DNA of 64,000 nucleotides from Chitinophagales bacterium (GTDB lineage Bacteria > Bacteroidota > Bacteroidia > Chitinophagales > Chitinophagaceae), in NCBI GenBank assembly GCA_017303455.1, contig JAFLBM010000002.1, positions 62,001-126,000 on the forward strand, read 5' to 3'. The notes below the pieces were generated by a model. The model worked only from the letters and a program-made list of their open reading frames with translations, was not told where the DNA came from and ran no database searches. Of this stretch, positions 1-8,481 are shown in pieces. How positions within the stretch are numbered: position 1 is the stretch's first letter; each line of letters starts with the position of its first letter. Made by a program: the position numbers and the translations under genes.

Positions 1-1
1 T

Positions 2-322
2 TTGGACCTGGTAAACCTGACTGACCGCAGCCATCATAAACCCAATGAATTGTCCGGTGGTCAGTGCCAGCGGGTAGCTATTGCCCGGGCACTGGTTAAT
101 GATCCTTCGATCATCCTGGCTGATGAACCAACAGGAAATCTTGACAGTAAGACCTCGTACGAGATCATGGATATTTTTGGTAAAATACATACAGGGGGCA
201 ATACGGTTGTGCTGGTCACCCATGAAGAAGATATTGCCGCCCATGCCCACCGGGTGATCCGTCTGAGAGATGGTTTGATTGAAAGTGATAAGAAGAAAGA
301 ACCTACCATGGTGCATGGCTGA
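2..322 (+). CDS. ABC transporter ATP-binding protein, C-terminal part (truncated by window start)
   Basis: This is the C-terminal half of an ABC ATPase; the Walker A half lies before the window. Visible are the signature LSGGQ, the Walker B/D-loop run [12 protein letters not shown] and the switch histidine in LVTHEE. The [11 protein letters not shown] wording and short tail are typical of the MacB/LolD/FtsE family that powers lipoprotein or envelope extrusion with FtsX-like permeases. The permease partner is not in the window. The substrate cannot be told from this fragment. Confidence 0.85.
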   Translation: MDLVNLTDRSHHKPNELSGGQCQRVAIARALVNDPSIILADEPTGNLDSKTSYEIMDIFGKIHTGGNTVVLVTHEEDIAAHAHRVIRLRDGLIESDKKKEPTMVHG

Positions 323-450
323 GTATAAGGCTTGCTTTCAAAAAATTTCCTGCTATAGTTCAGAACTTAATTGGGTTTACTTTTGTTAGAACCGTTCATT
401 CCAAAGGTTCCGTAGTGAGCCAATACCATCATTCATAAATACTGCATATT

Positions 451-1011
451 ATGGCCATGAAGATCTATACCAAAACAGGAGATAAGGGCACCACTTCTTT
501 GATTGGTGGCACCAAAGTTCCCAAATCACATTTGCGTATTGAAGCTTACGGAACAGTGGATGAATTAAATTCTTACATAGGTCTTTGCCGTGATCTGTTG
601 GCCGATGAGAACAGCCGGGTCGTTTTGCTGGAAGTGCAGGATCGTTTATTTACCATTGGTTCATCACTGGCCTGTGATCCCATCAAAGAGCCGAAGATGC
701 GGATACCTGACCTGAAAGAAACAGACATTGAGTTGCTGGAAAAAGAAATGGATACAATGAATGAAGTGACCTCGGAAATGAAAAGCTTTATTCTTCCCGG
801 GGGTCATTTAGCAGTATCACAATTACATATTGCCCGCTGTGTATGCCGCCGTGCAGAACGTTGCTGTGTGCGGTTAGAATTAGAAAGTCTGGAAGTGGAA
901 CCCGTCATTCTGAAATACCTGAACCGGCTGAGTGATTATCTTTTTATACTGAGCCGCTACACCAGTCACCAGTTGAAAGTAGCTGAAATTCCCTGGAAAC
1001 CGAGATTGTAA
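451..1011 (+). CDS. Cob(I)yrinic acid a,c-diamide adenosyltransferase, PduO/MMAB type
   Basis: Transfers the adenosyl group of ATP to cob(I)alamin to make coenzyme B12. The 186 residues match the usual length of the PduO-type family. The N-terminal ATP loop KIYTKTGDKGTTSL, the RIEAYGTVDELNS helix and the late RRAERCCVRLE helix (family R-x-x-E-R active-site helix) are all present. ATG at 451 is used; a second ATG two codons on (457) is equally possible. It stands alone on the plus strand. A TAnnTTTG-like box (TACTTTTG, about 378-385) lies upstream, but no convincing -33 partner was found. Confidence 0.93.
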   Translation: MAMKIYTKTGDKGTTSLIGGTKVPKSHLRIEAYGTVDELNSYIGLCRDLLADENSRVVLLEVQDRLFTIGSSLACDPIKEPKMRIPDLKETDIELLEKEMDTMNEVTSEMKSFILPGGHLAVSQLHIARCVCRRAERCCVRLELESLEVEPVILKYLNRLSDYLFILSRYTSHQLKVAEIPWKPRL

Positions 1012-1084
1012 TGTGACAATTTGAAAATGCGCTGATCTGAAAGTAGGCTGCTGCAATTAAAACGCCTTATCCACTGGTATATCA

Positions 1085-1735
1085 TCAGATAATTATCCCG
1101 TCTTTCATGTGCAATACCCGGTCGCTGAGTTGGGCCAGTTCCTCGTTGTGGGTTACTATCAGGAAAGTCTGGTTGAATTCTTTGCGCAGGTCAAAAAATA
1201 ACTGGTGCAGTTCTTTTGCATTCGCCGAATCCAGGTTGCCGGTGGGCTCATCTGCAAAAATAATATCAGGTTTATTGATCAGGGCTCTTGCTACAGCCAC
1301 CCGTTGCTGTTCACCACCTGATAACTGGTTGGGCTTATTTTCCACCCGGTGCAACAGGCCCAGCATTGTTAATAACCGTTCTGCTTCAGTTTTTACCTCG
1401 GCCTTTTTTCTTCCTGCCAGCCAGCCGGGAATACACACATTTTCAATAGCACTGAACTCAGGCAGCAAATGATGGAACTGGAACACAAAACCTATATGCT
1501 TATTCCGGAAAGCGGCCAGTTTTTTACCCGACAGGTCATTAATAGCGGTATTATTCATGGTCACCGTACCCTTATCAGCCTTATCCAATGTTCCCAGGAT
1601 ATGCAGCAGGGTGCTTTTACCCGAGCCGGACGGGCCAACAATGGAAACGATCTCTCCTTTCCGTATATCAATATCCACCCCCTTCAGCACTTCCACTGTT
1701 CCGTAACGCTTATAAATATTTTTACCTGTGATCAT
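1085..1735 (-). CDS. LolD-type ABC transporter ATP-binding protein
   Basis: Cytoplasmic ATPase of an ABC exporter in the LolD/MacB/FtsE group, which in the family works with a FtsX-like permease on lipoproteins or other envelope cargo. It is complete: Walker A GPSGSGKST, Q-loop FVFQFHHLLPEF, signature LSGGEQQRVAVARAL, Walker [13 protein letters not shown] and H-loop VTHNEEL. The open frame extends to a TTG at 1762, but ATG at 1735 (MITGKNIYKRYG) fits the usual family start. No permease gene is adjacent. LolD is the closest named family; the precise substrate is not shown. Confidence 0.88.
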   Translation of the reverse strand: MITGKNIYKRYGTVEVLKGVDIDIRKGEIVSIVGPSGSGKSTLLHILGTLDKADKGTVTMNNTAINDLSGKKLAAFRNKHIGFVFQFHHLLPEFSAIENVCIPGWLAGRKKAEVKTEAERLLTMLGLLHRVENKPNQLSGGEQQRVAVARALINKPDIIFADEPTGNLDSANAKELHQLFFDLRKEFNQTFLIVTHNEELAQLSDRVLHMKDGIII

Positions 1736-1854
1736 CCGGCTAAGTATGAGTTTGAAAATCAAATATCCTTAAAACCATACCCGCCACAAAACCCAATAAC
1801 TGATCTGGCCGTTTTTTTTAAGAAAATCTTCAAAACCCTGTCAGCAACTAAGGA

Positions 1855-1885
1855 TTTGGAAAATTCGTTAATACACCTACATTTG
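1855..1885 (+). promoter_or_regulatory. Bacteroidota-type promoter upstream of the DUF2795 gene
   Basis: TTTG at 1855-1858, a 19-bp spacer, then TACATTTG at 1878-1885 match the Bacteroidota primary-sigma consensus (-33 TTTG, -7 TAnnTTTG). The predicted transcript would start near 1892, about 60 bp before the ATG at 1954. Confidence 0.55.
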
Positions 1886-1953
1886 CGGAAAATTAGGGTG
1901 GTATTAACCCGGATCAACCCAGACCTTATTCAAAATTTTTTAAACCTGAGAGC

Positions 1954-2175
1954 ATGTTTTGGACCTTAGAATTGGCTTCTTACCTTGAAGATGCACCGTG
2001 GCCGGCGACTAAAGATGAACTGATCGACTATTCTATCCGTAGCGGCGCCCCTATTGAAGTGGTGGAGAACCTGCAGGAACTGGAAGACGAAGGCGATGTG
2101 TATGAGACCATCGAAGACATCTGGCCTGATTATCCCACACAGGATGACTTTTTGTTCAATGAAGATGAATATTAA
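1954..2175 (+). CDS. DUF2795-like small acidic protein
   Basis: A 73-residue very acidic protein beginning MFWTLELASYLEDAPWPATKDELIDYSIRS. The pattern of an aromatic N-terminus, a PWPATKDELIDYA-like helix and an acidic C-terminus fits the small DUF2795 proteins widespread in Bacteroidota. No biochemical role is established from the sequence. It has its own promoter-like sequence (1855-1885) and is followed by a strong hairpin terminator (2239-2262), so it is probably monocistronic. Confidence 0.8.
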   Translation: MFWTLELASYLEDAPWPATKDELIDYSIRSGAPIEVVENLQELEDEGDVYETIEDIWPDYPTQDDFLFNEDEY

Positions 2176-2238
2176 CCCCTGTCCCCTAAAGGGGAACTAA
2201 GGTCAAAGAACCTGAAATAAATAAACAACCCAAACTAT

Positions 2239-2262
2239 AAAGCCTCCATAGCGGAGGCTTTT
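2239..2262. terminator. Hairpin terminator between convergent DUF2795 gene and fabI
   Basis: A 9-bp perfect stem AAAGCCTCC/GGAGGCTTT around a 5-nt loop (ATAGC). It ends in a short T run on the plus strand and has T-rich sequence on the minus strand, so it may serve both convergent genes. A smaller CCCC-TAAA-GGGG hairpin sits just upstream at 2183-2194. Confidence 0.7.
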
Positions 2263-2304
2263 GATTTAATAATACTTCTAAGTTACCAGAAACAATAACT
2301 CCCC

Positions 2305-3132
2305 TTAGGCGGTTTGGGGATCTACACCCAACCGTTGCATTACTTCGTTGCTCACACCCGTTGTTGAATATCCGCCATCATGGAACAGGTTCTGCATGGT
2401 TACCATTCTTGTCAGGTCGGAAAACAGGGTGATGCAATAATTAGCACAATCTTCTGCACTGGCATTTCCCAAGGGGGCAATAGAATTAGCAAAATCAAAG
2501 AAATCGCCAAAGCCTTTGATACCGGTACCGGCCGTTGTCTTGGTTGGTGATTGAGAAACGGTATTAATGCGAACTTTCTTCTCGACACCATAATGATATC
2601 CGAAACTGCGGGCAATGGATTCCAGCATGGCTTTAATATCGGCCATATCTGTATAGAAAGGATAGGTACGCTGAGCTGCCATATAGGTCAGGGCCACCAC
2701 ACTTCCCCATTCATTGATCGCATCCAGCTTTTTGGCCACGGCCAGCATTTTGTGAAATGACATAGCTGACACATCAATGCCTTTCATGAAATAATCATAG
2801 TTGGATTCTGTATAAGGGATCTTCTTTCGGATATTCACACTCATGCCGATTGAATGCAGCACAAAATCAATTTTACCGCCCAGCACTTCCTGTGATTTGG
2901 TGAACAGGTTAGTCAGTTCTTCCACACTCGTGGCATCTGCGGGGATGATCTCCGATTTTGTTTTTTCGGCCAGTTTATTGATCTCACCCATCCGCATTGC
3001 AATGGGGGCATTGGTCAGTACAATTGTTGCACCTTCTTCATATGCTTTTTCAGCTACTTTCCAGGCAATCGAATTCTCATCGAGGGCACCGGTAATGATC
3101 CCTCTTTTCCCTTTTAAAAGATTATAAGCCAT
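2305..3132 (-). CDS. fabI: Enoyl-[acyl-carrier-protein] reductase (NADH), FabI
   Basis: Catalyses the last reduction of each fatty-acid elongation cycle. It is a short-chain dehydrogenase-fold protein of 275 residues with N-terminal cofactor loop GIITGALDENSIAW. The FabI catalytic set is Tyr150 and Tyr160-x6-Lys167 (YTDMADIK), with the SQSPTKTTAGTGI substrate loop after it. The sequence around the active site (LTYMAAQRTYPFYTDM) is the Bacteroidota form. Downstream on the same strand there is only the terminator. Two tiny membrane-protein genes and recN lie upstream in the same direction. Confidence 0.96.
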   Translation of the reverse strand: MAYNLLKGKRGIITGALDENSIAWKVAEKAYEEGATIVLTNAPIAMRMGEINKLAEKTKSEIIPADATSVEELTNLFTKSQEVLGGKIDFVLHSIGMSVNIRKKIPYTESNYDYFMKGIDVSAMSFHKMLAVAKKLDAINEWGSVVALTYMAAQRTYPFYTDMADIKAMLESIARSFGYHYGVEKKVRINTVSQSPTKTTAGTGIKGFGDFFDFANSIAPLGNASAEDCANYCITLFSDLTRMVTMQNLFHDGGYSTTGVSNEVMQRLGVDPQTA

Positions 3133-3165
3133 AACATTTGATTTTGTATCCGTAAAAATAAGGAG

Positions 3166-3381
3166 TTATTTTTTGGGCAATGGATAAATACTGGTAAGAA
3201 TAAGAATGAAGATTCCGGCATAGGTCAATGCTATTACTATACTGAGCAGGATATACAGGAATAATCTTTTGAATGATTCCCGGGGCCGGGTCAGTTTGAT
3301 CATCCAGCGGTTGATATACCAGGCCGGCACCGCCACCAGCAATATAAATAATACAAAACCGGAGAGATTCAAACCACCCAT
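3166..3381 (-). CDS. Small two-helix membrane protein
   Basis: About 71 residues from the ATG at 3381 (MGGLNLSGFVLF). An in-frame ATG at 3426 would overlap the upstream gene by 29 nt and add a non-hydrophobic head, so it is less likely. Two hydrophobic segments (roughly residues 8-25 and 40-66) are separated by a basic loop with RPRESFKR, suggesting a hairpin in the inner membrane. No family recognised. It follows a similar small membrane-protein gene by 16 nt, and the two may be co-transcribed. Confidence 0.6.
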   Translation of the reverse strand: MGGLNLSGFVLFILLVAVPAWYINRWMIKLTRPRESFKRLFLYILLSIVIALTYAGIFILILTSIYPLPKK

Positions 3382-3397
3382 TCGCTTTGTTTTCTGA

Positions 3398-3625
3398 TTA
3401 TTGATTGCCTGTCGAAAGCAGGCCATAGGTTTTGATCAGCAGCCACAATCCACCAAAAAATAAACCCATATTGACCAATACCAGCAACAGCGCATAGAGA
3501 AGTATTCCCCAGCCCGTCTCCGCCTCCCTGATCTTACGGTTTAGTAATTTGCAGGCATTGAAACCTGCCCAACCCATCAACCAGAAAAAAACCAGGAATA
3601 GTATGAGTTTATAAAATTGAGACAT
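3398..3625 (-). CDS. Small two-helix membrane protein
   Basis: About 75 residues from ATG 3625 (MSQFYKLILFLVFF). A TTG at 3637 is the only earlier alternative. Two hydrophobic stretches flank the basic segment CKLLNRKIREAETGWG. The architecture mirrors the next gene downstream. No family recognised. It starts 24 nt after the recN stop on the same strand, so it may be in the recN transcript. Confidence 0.6.
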   Translation of the reverse strand: MSQFYKLILFLVFFWLMGWAGFNACKLLNRKIREAETGWGILLYALLLVLVNMGLFFGGLWLLIKTYGLLSTGNQ

Positions 3626-3649
3626 ATCGCCAACCAAAAAAGTTAACTA

Positions 3650-5326
3650 TCAGTTGCGGACCATTTCTCTTGCATTTTCCATGGCCGCCGCAGTCGGTTT
3701 CTCTCCACTTAACATTTTTGCAATGGCTGTTATCCGCTCTTCGGTGGACAACTGACGGATATTGGTTTTCACCGCATCTTTTACGATCTCTTTATACACG
3801 AAGAAATGTGCATCGGCCTTACCGGCAATTTGCGGCTGGTGAGTGATGCAAATCACCTGGCGTTTAACGGCCAGTTCTTTCATAATGATACCTACCTGCC
3901 TGGCAGCTTCACCAGAAATGCCTGTATCTATTTCATCAAAGATCATTGTGGGCAGATCAATGGACTGCGCTACCAGCGATTTGATGGATAACATTAACCG
4001 GCTCAACTCTCCGCCACTGGCCACTTTTCGTACCGGCTGAAACTGCCCGCTTTTACCTGCCTCGCCGGCAGGCAGGTTGGCATCGAATAAAAAATCAATT
4101 GTATCAGCTCCTGACAAATTCAGTTCTGCTTCTTTGATATCCACTTTCAATTTGGCATTGGGCATTCCCACCTGTGCCAGCAGCTTGTTCACTTTATCCT
4201 CAAATGGCTTCACCTGTTTTTTTCTGCCTTCTGAAATTTTTGTGGCCTGCTGTTTGGCTGTTGCCAGCAGTTTTGCTGCTTCCTTTTCTTTTTGCTGAAT
4301 GGCTTCGTCAATATTCAGTACGGCTTGTAATTTTTGCTGCAGCTGCGCCTGGATGGCTAATAATTCATTGGTGGAATTAACGCCATGTTTCTTTTGCAAT
4401 TTGTAGCCCAGTGATAAACGTTCATTCAGTTGTTCGATCTTTTTTGGATCATAATTCACATGACTGCTGATGCGGTCCACTTCATCGGCAATATCTTTTA
4501 ATTCGATCTGCGTGGCTTGTAATCGTTGCAGTAAGGCACCCAGGTCGGGGTGATAGGCCGCATACACGGTCAGCTGGTTCAGAAGGCTTTTCAATTGCTG
4601 CACCATTGGTGTTTCGCTTTCCTCCAGTTCAAAATACACTTTACTTAATGCAGCTTTAATACCTTCTGCATTGCTGAGCATTTTCAGATCAGCATCTGTT
4701 TCCTCCAGCTCGTTCTCCTTAAAGCCGGCCTCTTCCAGTTCAGTATATTGAAACTTGTTATAATCTGCCTCCTTATCAAACTGTAATTTTTGTTCTTTCA
4801 ATTGCTCCCATTCTTTTTTTACCATCTGCCATTCCCGGAAACTTTGCTGGTAAGTACTGAGTATTTCACCATTATTTGCCAATGCATCCAGCACTTCCCG
4901 CTGAAAATCACTTTCTCCCAGTTCCAGTGTATCAAATTGCTGGTGCAGATCAACCAGTAACGAACTCAGTTCATTCAATTGTGATAAGTTGACCGGTGTA
5001 TCGTTAATAAAAGCCCTTGACTTCCCATTCACAGCGATCTCTCTTCGCACAACCAATTCTTCGGCAATATCAAAATCATTTTCCTGTAAGAAACGGCTGA
5101 TCGCTGCTTTCTGATCCACCCTGAATATCCCTTCCACCACCGATTTCTTTTCTTTATTCACTAGTACCGTACTATCTGCCCTCTCTCCCAGTATAAGTCC
5201 CAATGCACCCATAATAATGGATTTACCGGCCCCGGTTTCACCCGTGATGATATTGAGCTGACCTGAAAAATCAATTTCCAGTTCATCAATGATCGCATAG
5301 TTCTGTATGGAAAGCCGCTGCAGCAT
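3650..5326 (-). CDS. recN: DNA repair protein RecN
   Basis: SMC-like ATPase for double-strand break repair, 558 residues (family about 550). The N-terminal ATPase half has Walker A ITGETGAGKSI. A long coiled-coil centre covers about residues 160-370. The C-terminal half has signature ASGGELSRLMLS, Walker B TMIFDEIDTG and H-loop ICITHQPQIAG. Just before the signature, about residues 416-424 (LPAGEAGK) look like an extra insert encoded by a palindromic GC-rich repeat (4055-4077). The gene is otherwise intact. It lies downstream of a terminator (5361-5393), so it probably has its own promoter. Confidence 0.96.
   Translation of the reverse strand: MLQRLSIQNYAIIDELEIDFSGQLNIITGETGAGKSIIMGALGLILGERADSTVLVNKEKKSVVEGIFRVDQKAAISRFLQENDFDIAEELVVRREIAVNGKSRAFINDTPVNLSQLNELSSLLVDLHQQFDTLELGESDFQREVLDALANNGEILSTYQQSFREWQMVKKEWEQLKEQKLQFDKEADYNKFQYTELEEAGFKENELEETDADLKMLSNAEGIKAALSKVYFELEESETPMVQQLKSLLNQLTVYAAYHPDLGALLQRLQATQIELKDIADEVDRISSHVNYDPKKIEQLNERLSLGYKLQKKHGVNSTNELLAIQAQLQQKLQAVLNIDEAIQQKEKEAAKLLATAKQQATKISEGRKKQVKPFEDKVNKLLAQVGMPNAKLKVDIKEAELNLSGADTIDFLFDANLPAGEAGKSGQFQPVRKVASGGELSRLMLSIKSLVAQSIDLPTMIFDEIDTGISGEAARQVGIIMKELAVKRQVICITHQPQIAGKADAHFFVYKEIVKDAVKTNIRQLSTEERITAIAKMLSGEKPTAAAMENAREMVRN
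4055..4077. repeat. 23-bp palindromic GC-rich element inside recN
   Basis: 8-bp perfect inverted arms ACCTGCCT (4055-4062) and AGGCAGGT (4070-4077) surround a core containing the palindrome GCCGGC. It lies in frame in recN and encodes part of the extra peptide LPAGEAGK just before the ABC signature. Palindromes of this wording recur in other bacterial genomes as intragenic repeats (from memory). Only this copy was noticed in the window. Confidence 0.6.
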
Positions 5327-5360
5327 AGTAATTGCAAATTAGTGGTTAACAGGCAGGCTG

Positions 5361-5393
5361 TAAAATAAAAACTCCCCCGCTTTCACGGAGGAG
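5361..5393 (-). terminator. Rho-independent terminator after the zinc-ribbon gene
   Basis: On the minus strand, CTCCTCCG pairs with CGGGGGAG (one G-U pair) around a 6-nt loop (TGAAAG) and is followed by TTTTTATTTT. It separates the nif3-like/zinc-ribbon pair from recN. Confidence 0.7.
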
Positions 5394-5426
5394 AAAAAAA
5401 ATCTGCTTTGCAGCAGACAAGAACAA

Positions 5427-6182
5427 TTATTTTACTTCTACGTTGTTGTGCAGTTCCTCGTCAACCAGGATACGGCCGCAGTTTTCGCAGATCATTACTT
5501 TTTTATGTTGCTTGATCTCACTTTGCTTTTGCGGAGGGATTGCATTGAAACAACCGCCACAGGCATCTCTTTCAATAGGTACTACTGCCAGGCCATTGCG
5601 ATAGCTTTTGCGGATCTTTTCATAACTGGCCAGCAGGCGGCTGTCCACATGCACTTTGGCATCTTCTGCCAGTTTATTGAAATGCTTTTCTTCTTTTTCG
5701 TTGGCAGCAATGATCTTTTCGAGTTCGCCTTTTTTGGTTGCCAGGATTCCTTCCTTGTTAGCGATATTCTTTTTCGCTTTTTCCAGCAACACTGCTTTTT
5801 CAGAGATCTCTTCTGTAGCGTCTTTAATATGTTTTTCAGCCAGCTTTACTTCCAGCTGCTGCATTTCCATTTCCTTATTAATGGCTTCAAACTCACGGTT
5901 ATTCTTTACGTCGGTGCTCTGCTTTTCGTATTTCTTGATCAGTGCTTCTGATTCTTTGATAGCTTCTTTACGCTGGTTGATAAAATCGGTAACGCCGTTG
6001 ATCTCTTCTTCAATACGGGTCTGGCGGGCATGTAAACCGGTGATCTCATCTTCCAGGTCGGCCACTTCCATTGGCAATTCACCTTTCAGGATATGGATTT
6101 CATCGAGCTTGCTTTCAAGTTTTTGAAGGGTAACCAGGGCTGTCAGCTTTTCTTCAACCGAAAAATCTTTAACGTTTGCCAT
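5427..6182 (-). CDS. Coiled-coil protein with C-terminal C4 zinc ribbon
   Basis: About 250 residues from ATG 6182 (MANVKDFSVEEK); the open frame runs further up to 6257 but would overlap the upstream gene. A long helical coiled coil (about residues 15-180, repeated Glu/Lys heptads) is followed by a C4 zinc ribbon (CGGCFNAIPPQ and CENCGRIL). This matches the CT398/HP0958-like zinc-ribbon family, which in other bacteria has been linked to RNA binding and secretion/flagellar chaperoning; no flagellar genes are here. It starts 25 nt after the Nif3-like gene, a pairing commonly seen in bacterial genomes. Confidence 0.88.
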   Translation of the reverse strand: MANVKDFSVEEKLTALVTLQKLESKLDEIHILKGELPMEVADLEDEITGLHARQTRIEEEINGVTDFINQRKEAIKESEALIKKYEKQSTDVKNNREFEAINKEMEMQQLEVKLAEKHIKDATEEISEKAVLLEKAKKNIANKEGILATKKGELEKIIAANEKEEKHFNKLAEDAKVHVDSRLLASYEKIRKSYRNGLAVVPIERDACGGCFNAIPPQKQSEIKQHKKVMICENCGRILVDEELHNNVEVK

Positions 6183-6207
6183 TGTTTTGTTTGAAGTTTT
6201 AAAAGGC

Positions 6208-7302
6208 TCAGCTGTAATGAACAGGGTTCGTTTGCACAGCTGTTTTAAGGACGGCAAAAGTAGGGAATTTTTGCCTTAAAACGTCGTGCAGCAGGTCAAT
6301 CGTGAACTGTTCGCTTTCATAATGGCCGATATCTGCGATCAGTATCCTTCCGTTAGCGTCAAAAAACTCATGGTATTTCATATCCCCGGTGATGAAAACA
6401 TCAGCACCTGCTCCTAAAGCCCTGGAAACGAGAAAACTACCTGCTCCGCCACAAAGTGCCACTTTTTTGACCGGCTTACCCAAAAAAGCAGTGTGGCGGA
6501 TAATTTCCAGGCCGAAAACCTTTTTAAGCAAGGCCAAAAATTCCTTTTCAGCGATGGGCTCGGGCAAATGGCCGATCACACCGGCCCCGATCCCGGGATG
6601 GGAATTGGACTGCGCCACTATATCAAAAGCCACTTCTTCATAAGGATGGGCTGACCGCATAGCCGAAATAATCCTGGTCTCCAGGAAGCCGGGAAAAACA
6701 ACTTCTATCCTTATTTCTTTTTCTTCATGTCTTTCTCCAATCTTTCCCACATAAGGGTCGCTGCCGGTACCGGCTTTGAAAGTTCCTGTCCCCTCGGTAT
6801 TAAAACTGCACTCACTGTAATTCCCGATATGCCCGCCACCGGCTTCAAAAATGGCATTACGGACCTGCACTGCCTTATCAGCAGGAACGAATGTGAACAG
6901 TTTTTTCAGCGTATTTCCTTTTTGGGAAAGGATGGTTACCTCCTCCAGACCCAGCATAGCTGCCATTTTTCCGTTTACCCCCTCAATCACATTATCCAGG
7001 TTGGTATGAATGGCATAAACAGCGATATCATTTTTTATAGCGGTGATGACCGTTTTCTCCACGTAGTTGTTGCCATTGAGTTTTTTCAACCCGCTAAAAA
7101 TGATCGGGTGATGAGCCACTACAAGATTGCATTTTTTCTCCATCGCTTCCCGCACCACCTCTTCTGTTGCATCCAGCGAACAAATGATACCACTGCATTC
7201 CCATCCTGCATTCCCTGTAATAAGCCCGGCATTATCATACGGCTCCTGCAGGGAAGGATGTGCTATAGATTCAAGCAACGAAACGATTTCTGCGATTTTC
7301 AT
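6208..7302 (-). CDS. Nif3-like dinuclear metal centre protein (GTP cyclohydrolase I type 2 / YqfO family)
   Basis: 364 residues, the long form of the Nif3/YqfO family, with a central PII/CutA-like insert (about residues 125-235) splitting the two metal-binding halves. Metal ligands are visible in VVAHHPIIFSGLK (N-terminal half) and DIGHYESEQF (C-terminal half), and GDMKYHEF lies in between. The family is a hexameric di-metal protein whose substrate is unresolved in most bacteria. It is first gene of a two-gene run with the zinc-ribbon protein. Confidence 0.92.
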   Translation of the reverse strand: MKIAEIVSLLESIAHPSLQEPYDNAGLITGNAGWECSGIICSLDATEEVVREAMEKKCNLVVAHHPIIFSGLKKLNGNNYVEKTVITAIKNDIAVYAIHTNLDNVIEGVNGKMAAMLGLEEVTILSQKGNTLKKLFTFVPADKAVQVRNAIFEAGGGHIGNYSECSFNTEGTGTFKAGTGSDPYVGKIGERHEEKEIRIEVVFPGFLETRIISAMRSAHPYEEVAFDIVAQSNSHPGIGAGVIGHLPEPIAEKEFLALLKKVFGLEIIRHTAFLGKPVKKVALCGGAGSFLVSRALGAGADVFITGDMKYHEFFDANGRILIADIGHYESEQFTIDLLHDVLRQKFPTFAVLKTAVQTNPVHYS

Positions 7303-7385
7303 AGCAGCAAGTTAAGTATTTGCCTTAATCCTTCTTTAATCACTGCATGAACGATCTCCCTGCCGATTTATTTATCTTTGAAACT

Positions 7386-8366
7386 ATGGCATTGAATCCC
7401 CACCAGCAAAGTCTGATCATCCATGAGATCAAAAAATCCTTGGGTAAAAAAGACAGTGATCAACTGAGCGATTACCAGATGGCCAAAGGAGCCTGGCGGT
7501 TACGCAAAACGATCAGGCGGGAGATCAAGGAAGCCTTACTGATGCTATTGGGCATTCTTTCGGCAGGGTTTGGGTTAAAAGGATTCCTGATCCCGAATGG
7601 CCTGATTGATGGCGGGGTGATGGGAATTTCCCTGCTGATCAATAAGGAGACAGCTATCCCTCTTTCGCTGCTGATCATCTTCATCAATCTTCCTTTTATT
7701 TTACTCGGCTTGCAACAGATCAGTAAAATATTCAGCATCAAAAGTATTGTGGCGATCAGTTTGCTGGCCCTGGCAGTTGCTTTCTTCCCTTATCCTGATG
7801 TGACACATGATAAGCTGCTGGTTGCTGTATTTGGTGGTTTTTTTATCGGGGCCGGTATCGGTTTATGTATCCGGGGTGGGGGGGTCATTGACGGTACCGA
7901 GGTGCTTGCCATTTCATTAAGCCGCAGGCGGAGTTTATCCGTAGGTGATTTTATATTACTCTTTAACATTGTCATCTTTTCTGTTGCCGCCTATTTGCTA
8001 TCCATCGAAATGGCCCTTTATTCCATACTTACTTACCTGGCCGCTTCTAAAACAGTTGATTTTATCCTGGAAGGTATTGAGGAGTTTACCGGTGTTACCA
8101 TCATTTCCCCGCACAGTGCAGAAATAGCTGAGTTTATCAAGCAAAAAATGGGCAGGGGCTTAACCATCTATACCGGCAAAAGAGGTTTTGGAAAACGGGG
8201 TGAAAGTCTGGTGGCTACGGATATCATCTTTACAGTTGTAACCCGCCTGGAGATCAGCCGCCTGACCATCGAGGTTGAAAAAATAGACCCCAACGCTTTC
8301 GTGGTCATGCAGAGCATTAAAGATACCCGGGGTGGTATGGTAAAAAAGAGACCGCTAAATCATTAA
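7386..8366 (+). CDS. YitT family membrane protein (DUF161 + DUF2179)
   Basis: About 326 residues from ATG 7386. The frame is open back to 7347, but that head is not family-like. N-terminal soluble segment, five or six membrane helices (about residues 50-235, including FLIPNGLIDGGVMGISLL and the glycine-rich GGFFIGAGIGLCIRGGGVIDG), then a soluble DUF2179 domain (TIISPHSAEIAEFI... VVMQSIKDTRGG). The family is a widespread inner-membrane protein of unknown transport role. A TATCTTTG box (7373-7380) lies only 6 nt before the ATG, which would imply a nearly leaderless mRNA if it is used. Confidence 0.88.
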   Translation: MALNPHQQSLIIHEIKKSLGKKDSDQLSDYQMAKGAWRLRKTIRREIKEALLMLLGILSAGFGLKGFLIPNGLIDGGVMGISLLINKETAIPLSLLIIFINLPFILLGLQQISKIFSIKSIVAISLLALAVAFFPYPDVTHDKLLVAVFGGFFIGAGIGLCIRGGGVIDGTEVLAISLSRRRSLSVGDFILLFNIVIFSVAAYLLSIEMALYSILTYLAASKTVDFILEGIEEFTGVTIISPHSAEIAEFIKQKMGRGLTIYTGKRGFGKRGESLVATDIIFTVVTRLEISRLTIEVEKIDPNAFVVMQSIKDTRGGMVKKRPLNH

Positions 8367-8481
8367 ACTCTTAGCGGGCCAAAATCATTGTTGGTCAAGT
8401 CAAAAACTTTTGTACCTTTTCAATGCCTCCACACCCTCTGGATAACAGCTTATCCGAAACATCATTAAAAAAAATTAGGTC

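Noticed and set aside
2181..2194. CCCC-TAAA-GGGG hairpin
   Set aside because: Too short to count as a terminator by itself and no second copy noticed in the window; noted only beside the real terminator.
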